Origin: Burkholderiales bacterium
GTDB lineage: Bacteria > Pseudomonadota > Gammaproteobacteria > Burkholderiales > Burkholderiaceae_C
NCBI GenBank assembly: GCA_947448105.1
Contig: CANFNE010000081.1
Coordinates: forward strand, 1 to 9,384
Length of the DNA: 9,384 nucleotides
Direction: 5' to 3'
Shown here: positions 1-5,572 of the stretch, piece by piece
Numbering within the stretch: the first letter of the stretch is position 1
Layout: every line of letters begins with the position of its first letter
Translations under genes and position numbers: made by a program
Notes under the pieces: model-generated
What the model was told of the DNA's origin: nothing
What the model saw: the letters and a program-made list of their open reading frames with translations, nothing else
Database searches by the model: none

Positions 1-308
1 CCGATGATGATGAGCGCCACAAACACATCGGCACGCTGCAAATGCACCAGCACCAGCACGCAGGCGCACACCAGAAACTTGTCGGCCACCGGGTCCAGAA
101 AGGCGCCAAACGATGACGTCTGGTTGAGCTTGCGCGCCAGATAGCCATCAAGCCAGTCGGTCAGGGCGAACACCACGAACATCAGCGTGGCGAGCATGTT
201 TTTTTCGGCCAGGCTCGCGGAGGCTTCGGGCAGATAAAACACCCCCGCAATCAAGGGAATCGCAAAAATGCGCGTCCATGTCAAGAGCGTGGGAATGGTC
301 GTAAACAT
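1..308 (-). CDS. pgsA: CDP-diacylglycerol--glycerol-3-phosphate 3-phosphatidyltransferase (PgsA), N-terminal 102 codons, cut by window edge
   Basis: Makes phosphatidylglycerophosphate from CDP-diacylglycerol and glycerol-3-phosphate in the inner membrane, the committed step to phosphatidylglycerol and cardiolipin. Reading from the ATG at 308-306, the protein begins MFTTIPTLLTWTRIFAIPLI, a hydrophobic first segment typical of PgsA. It carries the complete CDP-alcohol phosphatidyltransferase signature DxxDGxxAR-x8-GxxxDxxxD: D51, D54, G55, A58, R59, G68, D72 and D76. The aspartates bind the metal ions and the CDP group in this family. The C-terminal part lies beyond position 1. The gene starts 19 bases after the uvrC stop on the same strand, so the two are probably cotranscribed; uvrC next to pgsA is also seen in E. 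coli. No clear Shine-Dalgarno sequence precedes the ATG. Confidence 0.93.
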   Translation of the reverse strand, partial: MFTTIPTLLTWTRIFAIPLIAGVFYLPEASASLAEKNMLATLMFVVFALTDWLDGYLARKLNQTSSFGAFLDPVADKFLVCACVLVLVHLQRADVFVALIII

Positions 309-327
309 GGCGGGGATTGTGGCACGG

Positions 328-2301
328 CTAATGGAGCGCCCGGTAAATCTCTTCGGCCAATTCAGACGAAATTCCGTCGACCGATGCAATGTCCTTGGCG
401 CTGGCCATGGCCACACCACGCACACCGCCAAAGCGCTGCAGCAGTTTGGCCCGCCGCTTGGGACCGATGCCGGGTATTTCTTCGAGTTTGCCGCCGCTCA
501 GGCGCACCCGGGCGCGTTGGGCGCGCATGCCGGTGATGGCAAAACGGTGCGCCTCGTCGCGGATTTGGGCTACCAGCATCAGCGCAGCCGAGTCGGCGCC
601 CAGATAGACCTTGTCGCGCCCGTCGGCAAACACCAATTCTTCCAGGCCCACCTTGCGGCCCTCCCCTTTTTCCACGCCCACGATCAGCGACAGATCCAGC
701 CCCAAGGACTCAAACACCTCGCGCGCCATCGATACCTGGCCTTTGCCGCCGTCCACCAGCACCAAATCAGGCAGGCGGTCGCTGCCCGAGGGCGCCACAC
801 CGGCGTGCTTGGCCTGGGCCAGCGCCTCGGCGGTCTTGCTGTAGCGCCGGGTGAGCACCTGGCGCATGGCGGCGTAATCGTCGCCGGGGGTGATGTCTGC
901 AATGTTGTAGCGCCGGTACTGCGCGTTTTGCATGGCGTGGTGCTGAAACACCACGCACGAGGCCTGGGTGGCTTCGCCTGCGGTGTGCGAAATGTCAAAG
1001 CACTCGATGCGCAGCGCATCGAGGTCTTCGTTGGTCAAATCTAGCGCCTCGGCGAGCGCGCGGGTGCGGGCTTGTTGCGAGCCCTCTTCTGCCAGCAAGC
1101 GCGCCAGTTGCAGCGCGGCATTGGTCTGCGCCATATCCAGCCAGGCGCGGCGCTGTTCGCGCGGTTGGTGCACCGCCGTTACCTTGAATCCGTGTTGCTC
1201 AGACAGGGCCGACAGCAGTGACTTGCCCACCGGGTGGCTCACCACCAGTACCGAGGGCATAGGCAAACCGATGTAATGCTGCGCCAAAAAGGCTTCGAGC
1301 ACTTGCACCTCGACCGCCACGGTGGCATCGGGTGGCGCGTCCTCATCGTCCAGCAGCACGGCGGCATCTTCCACATGCACCGGGAAATACGGCCGGTCGC
1401 CCACATGGCGGCCACCGCGCACCATGGCCAAGTTGACGCAGGCCTTGCCGCCCTGCACTTTGACGGCCAGGATGTCTACGTCGCGGTCCGACACATTGTC
1501 CACCGATTGCTGGTGCAGCACATTGGACAGCGCCGCCACCTGGTTGCGCAGCTCTGCGGCCTGTTCAAACTCCAGCCGCTCGGCGTGCGCCATCATGCGC
1601 GTCTCCAACGAACGCATCACCTCTTGGGCGTCGCCACGCAAAAACTTCTGCGCCTCTTGCACGTCCTGTGCGTAGTCTTGCGCGCTGATATGGCCTACGC
1701 ACGGGCCCGAGCAGCGCTTGATCTGGTACAGCAAACAGGGCCGCGTGCGGTTGCTGAAGATCGAGTCCTCGCAAGTGCGCAGGCGAAACACTTTTTGCAT
1801 CAGCAAAATTGCCTCTTTCACCGCCCAGGCGCTGGGGTAGGGGCCAAAGTAGTGGTGCTTTTTCTCGACCCCGCCCCGGTAATACGCCACGCGCGAAAAC
1901 TGCTGCGCGCTGGAAGCCGCCCGTCCGGGGCCTGCGGGCACGGGGGCGTCAAGGGCGGGGGTCGCGGCCGTCATCTTCAAATAGGGGTAGCTTTTGTCGT
2001 CCCGAAACAAGATGTTGTATTTCGGGTTGAGCGTCTTGATGAGGTTGTTTTCCAACAACAGCGCTTCGGCCTCGGAACGCACCACCGTGGTTTCCAGGCG
2101 CACGATCTTGCTGACCATGTGGCCAATGCGGGTGCCGCCGTGGTTTTTCTGGAAATAACTGGTCACCCGCTTTTTCAGGCTGATGGCTTTGCCCACGTAC
2201 AAGACCTGGTCTTGCGCGTCAAAGTAGCGGTAAACGCCTGGCAGCGTGGGCAAGGCGGCGACCTGGCGCAAGAGTTCTTCAGAGTGGACGGGGGCGGTCA
2301 T
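328..2301 (-). CDS. uvrC: Excinuclease ABC subunit C (UvrC)
   Basis: Makes both incisions around a lesion in nucleotide excision repair after UvrA/UvrB loading. The 657-residue protein has all UvrC parts in order. The GIY-YIG nuclease (about 16-108) shows GVY at 22-24, YVGK at 35-38 and the catalytic glutamate E84 in LLLENNLIK. Four cysteines, C177, C189, C197 and C201, have the 12-8-4 spacing of the Fe-S cysteines of E. coli UvrC. A UVR (UvrB-binding) helix pair lies near 224-258. The RNase H-like second nuclease has D436 (FDISH), D517 (VDGGKGQ) and H585 (RDEAH), and tandem helix-hairpin-helix motifs lie at about 606-655. A proline/alanine-rich stretch at about 112-134 has no counterpart in my memory of the E. 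coli protein and accounts for the offset between the two proteins up to the cysteines. Start ATG at 2301; no clear Shine-Dalgarno. Divergent from earP across 75 bases; pgsA follows. Confidence 0.98.
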   Translation of the reverse strand: MTAPVHSEELLRQVAALPTLPGVYRYFDAQDQVLYVGKAISLKKRVTSYFQKNHGGTRIGHMVSKIVRLETTVVRSEAEALLLENNLIKTLNPKYNILFRDDKSYPYLKMTAATPALDAPVPAGPGRAASSAQQFSRVAYYRGGVEKKHHYFGPYPSAWAVKEAILLMQKVFRLRTCEDSIFSNRTRPCLLYQIKRCSGPCVGHISAQDYAQDVQEAQKFLRGDAQEVMRSLETRMMAHAERLEFEQAAELRNQVAALSNVLHQQSVDNVSDRDVDILAVKVQGGKACVNLAMVRGGRHVGDRPYFPVHVEDAAVLLDDEDAPPDATVAVEVQVLEAFLAQHYIGLPMPSVLVVSHPVGKSLLSALSEQHGFKVTAVHQPREQRRAWLDMAQTNAALQLARLLAEEGSQQARTRALAEALDLTNEDLDALRIECFDISHTAGEATQASCVVFQHHAMQNAQYRRYNIADITPGDDYAAMRQVLTRRYSKTAEALAQAKHAGVAPSGSDRLPDLVLVDGGKGQVSMAREVFESLGLDLSLIVGVEKGEGRKVGLEELVFADGRDKVYLGADSAALMLVAQIRDEAHRFAITGMRAQRARVRLSGGKLEEIPGIGPKRRAKLLQRFGGVRGVAMASAKDIASVDGISSELAEEIYRALH

Positions 2302-2360
2302 GGCGCGTATTGTCAGCCGTTTTGTGCCGCTCCCGCCGGCCGACGCCCATCACCGCGCGC

Positions 2361-2366
2361 AGAGGA
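2361..2366 (+). promoter_or_regulatory. Probable ribosome binding site of earP (AGAGGA)
   Basis: AGAGGA sits 10 bases before the ATG at 2377. It supports that start even though the reading frame stays open upstream as far as 1234, antisense to uvrC. The spacing is slightly long. Confidence 0.45.
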
Positions 2367-2376
2367 CAATCGGCCC

Positions 2377-3591
2377 ATGCAAGCCGCTCCACTTCCTGCA
2401 TCGCCCCCGGATTCTTTGCCGCCCCGTCCCGTTTGGACTTGGGACGTCTTTTGCCAGGTGATTGACAACTTCGGTGACGTGGGCGTGTGCTGGCGACTGT
2501 GCGCAGACTTGGCCGCACTGGGCCACACGGTGCGCCTGTGGCTCGACGACCGACAGGTCCTGCACTGGATGGCGCCCGGCACGCTTGAAGGCAACTGGCC
2601 GGGTATTGCGGTACGGCATTGGAGTCAGGCCAGCGATCCCGCGACGCTTGCGACCCTTAGCCCGGCCCAGGTCTGGATTGAGAGTTTCGGCTGCGACTTG
2701 CCAGCGGCCTTCGTCGCCGCCCGAACCCAAGCACAAGTAGCCCCTGACCGACCGCCGGTATGGATCAACCTCGAATACCTGAGCGCTGAAGGCTTTGTCG
2801 AACGCTGCCACCGCCTGCCCTCGCCGGTGATGTCGGGCCCGGCCAAGGGTTGGACCAAGCATTTTTTCTACCCTGGCTTTACGCCGCGCACGGGCGGCTT
2901 GTTGCGTGAACCCGGTCTTTTGCACCAGCGCAGCGCCTTTGGCCCGGGCCAAAGGCGCCAATGGCTGCAAAGCCACGGCATGCAAGACCGTGGCGAAATG
3001 CTGGTGTCCTTGTTTTGCTACGCATCTGCACCCGCTGATCGGCTCTTGGCGCAACTGCGCGCTTTGGACACGCCGGTGCATCTGCTGGTGACGGCGGGCC
3101 AAGCCCAGGGCTTGGTGGAACAGGCGCTCGCTCGCACCGGTCAAGCGCCAGGGCAGCTGCGCATCAGCTATTTGCCACTGCTTGCGCAAACCGAGTTTGA
3201 CGCCTTGCTGTGGAGCTGCGACCTGAACTTTGTGCGTGGCGAAGACTCCCTGGTGCGCGCCCTGTGGGCGGGGCGACCTTTTGTCTGGCAGATTTATCCG
3301 CAGGACGATGGTGCGCACCGGGCCAAACTGGATGCGTTTCTGGAAACGCTGGACGCGCCCCCCGAAGTGCGCGCTTGGCACGCCCAGTGGAATGGGCTGG
3401 CGCCTTGGGACGCGCATTTCGCCCTGCCGCTTTGCGCGTCACAGCCTCCAGCAAGCGGGCCAGTCGAGGGATGGCCGGCCTGGGCGCAGGCGCTGCCGCC
3501 GCATTTGGCGCAGCAAAGCGACCTGCGTAGCCAGCTGTGCGACTTTGTCCAGACCGCGGCGGCACCCGATCAGGCAAAGAAAAAACGATAA
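2377..3591 (+). CDS. earP: EF-P arginine 32 rhamnosyltransferase (EarP, formerly DUF2331)
   Basis: Inverting glycosyltransferase that moves rhamnose from dTDP-L-rhamnose to Arg32 of elongation factor P in the cytoplasm. This activates EF-P to rescue ribosomes stalled at polyproline. The 404-residue product has the N-terminal signature VIDNFGDVGVCWRL (28-41). D30 and D34 match the two essential aspartates of characterised EarP proteins, which lie 4 apart there too. The C-terminal nucleotide-sugar site is DLNFVRGEDS (282-291) followed by GRPFVWQIYPQ; E289 corresponds to the conserved donor-binding glutamate. The N-terminus carries about 17 extra residues rich in Pro and Ala. The frame is open back to 1234, but that part is the shadow of uvrC; the ATG at 2377 follows uvrC's own start and has an RBS. 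efp lies 104 bases downstream, and the pairing of enzyme with substrate supports the call. The dTDP-rhamnose genes are not in this window. Confidence 0.96.
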   Translation: MQAAPLPASPPDSLPPRPVWTWDVFCQVIDNFGDVGVCWRLCADLAALGHTVRLWLDDRQVLHWMAPGTLEGNWPGIAVRHWSQASDPATLATLSPAQVWIESFGCDLPAAFVAARTQAQVAPDRPPVWINLEYLSAEGFVERCHRLPSPVMSGPAKGWTKHFFYPGFTPRTGGLLREPGLLHQRSAFGPGQRRQWLQSHGMQDRGEMLVSLFCYASAPADRLLAQLRALDTPVHLLVTAGQAQGLVEQALARTGQAPGQLRISYLPLLAQTEFDALLWSCDLNFVRGEDSLVRALWAGRPFVWQIYPQDDGAHRAKLDAFLETLDAPPEVRAWHAQWNGLAPWDAHFALPLCASQPPASGPVEGWPAWAQALPPHLAQQSDLRSQLCDFVQTAAAPDQAKKKR

Positions 3592-3695
3592 AATCGCAGG
3601 CTTTGCTGCTTTTGAGCGCCGTTTGCGCGCATCTCTCGCCCCGCCGCATGTTGTGGCCTAACCCGCAGACCGAGATAAACCCTCTTTTATTCCCT

Positions 3696-4250
3696 ATGAA
3701 AATTGCCCAAGAAATTCGCGCCGGTAACGTCATCATGCACGGCAAAGACCCCATGGTCGTGCTCAAAACCGAATACAGCCGCGGCGGACGCAATTCCGCC
3801 ACCGTGCGCATGAAGCTCAAGAGTCTGATCGCCAACTTCGGCACCGAAGTCGTTTTCAAGGCCGACGACAAGATGGACCAGGTCATTCTGGACAAGAAGG
3901 ACTGCACCTATTCCTACTTTGCCGAACCCATGTACATCTGCATGGACGAAGAGTTCAACCAGTACGAAGTCGAAGCCGAGAACATGGGCGACGCGCTGAA
4001 CTACCTCGAAGACGGCATGGAACTCGAAGTCGTGTTCTACGACGAAAAAGCCATTTCGGTCGAGTTGCCCACCAGCGTGGTGCGCGAAATCACCTGGACC
4101 GAGCCCGCCGTCAAGGGCGACACGTCCGGCAAGGTGTTGAAGCCCGCCAAGATTGCGACCGGTTTCGAGATCGGTGTGCCCATCTTCGTGGCGCAAGGCG
4201 ACAAGGTCGAAATCGACACCCGCACTGGCGAATACCGCAAGCGCGTCTAA
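3696..4250 (+). CDS. efp: Translation elongation factor P, arginine-type
   Basis: Binds between the P and E sites of the ribosome and promotes peptide bond formation at consecutive prolines. The 184-residue length is standard for the family, starting MKIAQEIRAGNVIMHGKDPM. It has the usual layout of a KOW-like N-terminal domain followed by two OB domains, ending GDKVEIDTRTGEYRKRV. The tip of the domain I loop reads YSRGGRNS, placing arginine at residue 32, where E. coli-type EF-P has lysine. This is the EarP target, and earP is the gene just upstream. The ATG at 3696 is fixed by family length; the frame is open further upstream (3537) but that part overlaps earP. No Shine-Dalgarno sequence lies ahead of it: the 20 bases before ATG are mostly T and C. 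A TAAAAT at 3589-3594 could be a -10 box but has no -35 partner. A strong terminator follows 39 bases after the stop. Confidence 0.98.
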   Translation: MKIAQEIRAGNVIMHGKDPMVVLKTEYSRGGRNSATVRMKLKSLIANFGTEVVFKADDKMDQVILDKKDCTYSYFAEPMYICMDEEFNQYEVEAENMGDALNYLEDGMELEVVFYDEKAISVELPTSVVREITWTEPAVKGDTSGKVLKPAKIATGFEIGVPIFVAQGDKVEIDTRTGEYRKRV

Positions 4251-4289
4251 TTTGCGCTGTACGCGCCGTTCACACGGCCGCTGCACACT

Positions 4290-4318
4290 AAAAGCTCCTT
4301 CGGGAGCTTTTTTGTTTT
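4290..4318 (+). terminator. Intrinsic terminator of efp
   Basis: A 9-bp stem, AAAAGCTCC (4290-4298) with GGAGCTTTT (4303-4311), closes on a TTCG tetraloop. It is followed by a T-rich tail (TTGTTTTT). The C(UUCG)G loop is unusually stable. Because the stem's outer pairs are A-T, the reverse strand also carries a short A/T-flanked hairpin, but the genes here run rightward. It lies 39 bases past the efp stop and 42 before the next start, so it separates efp from the LOG gene. Confidence 0.92.
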
Positions 4319-4359
4319 TGGATCACTGGCTCCGTCACCTCCTGCTTGACAATTCGCCC

Positions 4360-5241
4360 ATGGAAAACACCAAAACCCTGTCTGCGAGCCAAGTCGCCGA
4401 GGAATGGCGCGAATTCAAACACGGCCCGCAAGACCCGCTGGGTGCGGATTCAGCCCGCTTGGCCTTTGCCGACCCCGAATTTTTGCTGCGCCGCGAAACC
4501 CGCGGCATTCGCTTTGAGTTGGAGATGCTCAAGCCCGAGCTCGAACTCACCCGCCAGGGCATAGAACACACGGTGGTGGTGTTTGGCAGTGCGCGGTTTG
4601 TATCGCCCGAGACCGCCGCCGAGCGCCTGGCGCTGGCCCAAAAAAGCACCGAGCACGAAGCGCTGGAACGCGCCCAGCGCGATGTACGCAACTCCGTGTG
4701 GTACGACCAGTCGCGCCAGTTCGCGCGCCTGGTGGCCCGGTACAGCACCGGGCGGGCACAGGCAGACCAGCTCTACATTTGCACCGGCGGCGGCCCCGGC
4801 GTGATGGAAGCGGCCAACCGCGGCGCCTGTGACATGGGTGCACCCACCTTGGGCCTGAACATCACCTTGCCCCACGAACAAAAGGTCAACCCCTACGTCA
4901 CTCCCGCGCTGCACTTTCAGTTCCATTACTTTGCGGCCCGCAAAATGCATTTCATGATGCGCGCCAAAGCACTGGTGGCGTTTCCCGGGGGCTACGGCAC
5001 GATGGACGAGCTGTTTGAGATCATCACCCTGGTACAAACCAAAAAAGAAAAGCCGGTGCCCATCATTTTGTACGGCAGCTCGTACTGGAAGCGCCTGATC
5101 AACTTCGAGGTGATGATTGAAGAAGGCGCCATTGAGCGCAAGGATTTGGGCCTCTTGCACTACTGCGACACGCCGCAAGACGCATGGAACGTGATCAAGG
5201 CCTTTTACGAACTGGGCGAGGCGGTTTCTGCGGTAGTGTGA
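4360..5241 (+). CDS. LOG-family (lysine-decarboxylase-like) nucleotide 5'-monophosphate phosphoribohydrolase
   Basis: Members of this Rossmann-like family split the N-glycosidic bond of nucleoside 5'-monophosphates, releasing ribose 5-phosphate and a free base; some activate cytokinins. The sequence shows VVVFGSAR (72-79) as the first beta strand and phosphate loop, GGGPGVMEA (143-151), and the family hallmark PGGYGTMDE (209-217) with its catalytic glutamate. At 293 residues it is clearly longer than the roughly 190-residue compact LOG proteins. It has a charged N-terminal extension of about 65 residues and a helical insertion (about 80-135) between the first strand and the GGGPG loop. The substrate cannot be told from sequence. 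The ATG at 4360 leaves 42 bases after the efp terminator, with no Shine-Dalgarno; the gene therefore needs its own promoter, which I could not identify. It converges with the MFS gene. Confidence 0.9.
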   Translation: MENTKTLSASQVAEEWREFKHGPQDPLGADSARLAFADPEFLLRRETRGIRFELEMLKPELELTRQGIEHTVVVFGSARFVSPETAAERLALAQKSTEHEALERAQRDVRNSVWYDQSRQFARLVARYSTGRAQADQLYICTGGGPGVMEAANRGACDMGAPTLGLNITLPHEQKVNPYVTPALHFQFHYFAARKMHFMMRAKALVAFPGGYGTMDELFEIITLVQTKKEKPVPIILYGSSYWKRLINFEVMIEEGAIERKDLGLLHYCDTPQDAWNVIKAFYELGEAVSAVV

Positions 5242-5275
5242 AACTGTTTTTTCTAGTGGCAATAAAGACACGCTA

Positions 5276-5371
5276 GACGCAGGCCGCCATGGCACTCAGC
5301 TCCGTTCGTGTCCCCCGCCCTGCGGGCTCCTCCTTTACCTCACTAGGCTGAGCGCCACGCCGTCCTGCGTC
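5276..5371 (-). repeat. Inverted-repeat element A (REP-like or structured RNA), core on minus strand
   Basis: Arms of 25 bases, 5276-5300 and 5347-5371, pair at 21 of 25 positions. They enclose a 46-base core. Read on the minus strand the core gives GTGAGGTAAAGGAGGA, then a short hairpin GCCC-GCA-GGGC (plus-strand 5317-5327), then GGGGGACA, five variable bases and GGA. Of the four arm mismatches, two (5294 with 5353, 5289 with 5358) become U.G wobbles on the minus strand; the other two are G.G and G.A. The core matches element B in order and spacing although the arms are unrelated in sequence. GGAG at the foot of a hairpin, in inverted pairs between convergent genes, resembles REP sequences moved by single-strand (Y1, RAYT) transposases; this identity is inference. 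Confidence 0.7.
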
Positions 5372-5427
5372 AGACGAGATGGTGGGTAGCGAGAGGAATT
5401 CAGCCACCACTGCTCACGGTGCAGGCT

Positions 5428-5531
5428 GCCGAGGGCAATGGGGTGAATGCTGCAGCGAAATTAAGGAGGAGAACCGGGCACAGCCCGGTTCGGGGGACAT
5501 TCGCGGAAGCATTTACCCCGTTGCCCTCGGC
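5428..5531 (+). repeat. Inverted-repeat element B (REP-like or structured RNA), core on plus strand
   Basis: Arms of 23 bases, 5428-5450 and 5509-5531, pair along their whole length. There are 21 Watson-Crick pairs and two G.U wobbles in the plus-strand RNA (5439 with 5520, 5445 with 5514). The core reads GCGAAATTAAGGAGGA, then a 9-bp hairpin with an ACA triloop (5471-5491: GAACCGGGC, ACA, GCCCGGTTC), then GGGGGACA (5492-5499), five variable bases and GGA. The fold is a three-way arrangement of a long basal stem, two purine-rich single strands and an inner hairpin. It ends 41 bases from the MFS stop. AAGGAGG is a perfect anti-Shine-Dalgarno complement, but no start codon follows within a useful distance. 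Confidence 0.75.
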
Positions 5532-5572
5532 GTACTAAAGCATGCGCGCGTAAGGCAATGACAGCAAGACTA

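Larger units (their letters stand above)
5242..5572. other. 331-base gene-free region between convergent genes, holding two inverted-repeat elements
   Basis: No convincing gene lies between the LOG stop and the MFS stop. The region holds a weak hairpin with a T run just after the LOG stop (GTTTC/GAAAC, then six T at 5247-5252) and two long imperfect palindromes, listed separately. A 56-base spacer (5372-5427) between the palindromes carries a small TGGTGG/CCACCA inverted repeat. A 60-codon open frame at 5379-5561 crosses the second palindrome and shows no protein family character. Confidence 0.8.

Noticed and set aside
268..1044. 258-codon plus-strand frame over the uvrC 3' part
   Set aside because: Shadow of uvrC in GC-rich DNA; His/Gly/Ala-rich translation with no family pattern.
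1234..2376. Long plus-strand open frame continuous with earP, giving a 785-residue product
   Set aside because: It is antisense to uvrC, whose full domain set is clear. The protein character of the frame becomes EarP-like only after the ATG at 2377, which has its own RBS.
2350..3417. 355-codon minus-strand frame over earP
   Set aside because: Antisense shadow of a well supported gene; Arg/Gln/His-rich translation.
4346..4351. Perfect TTGACA -35 box just before the LOG gene
   Set aside because: A -10 box at the right distance would fall inside the coding region at about 4369, and nothing TATAAT-like is there.
5223..5252. Intrinsic terminator right after the LOG gene
   Set aside because: Only a 5-bp A/T-rich stem (GTTTC/GAAAC) with an 11-base loop before six T; too weak to call as a feature.
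5463..5471. AAGGAGGAG as a ribosome binding site
   Set aside because: It is a perfect anti-SD complement, but no start codon follows within 15 bases, and the same motif occurs inside element A without a start.
5276..5531. Integron attC sites
   Set aside because: Size and imperfect palindromy fit, but the paired GTTRRRY / RYYYAAC boxes are absent from the ends and no integrase or cassette is seen.
5379..5561. 60-codon plus-strand frame in the intergenic region
   Set aside because: It runs through element B, has no RBS and no recognisable protein character; its codons are explained by the repeat fold.
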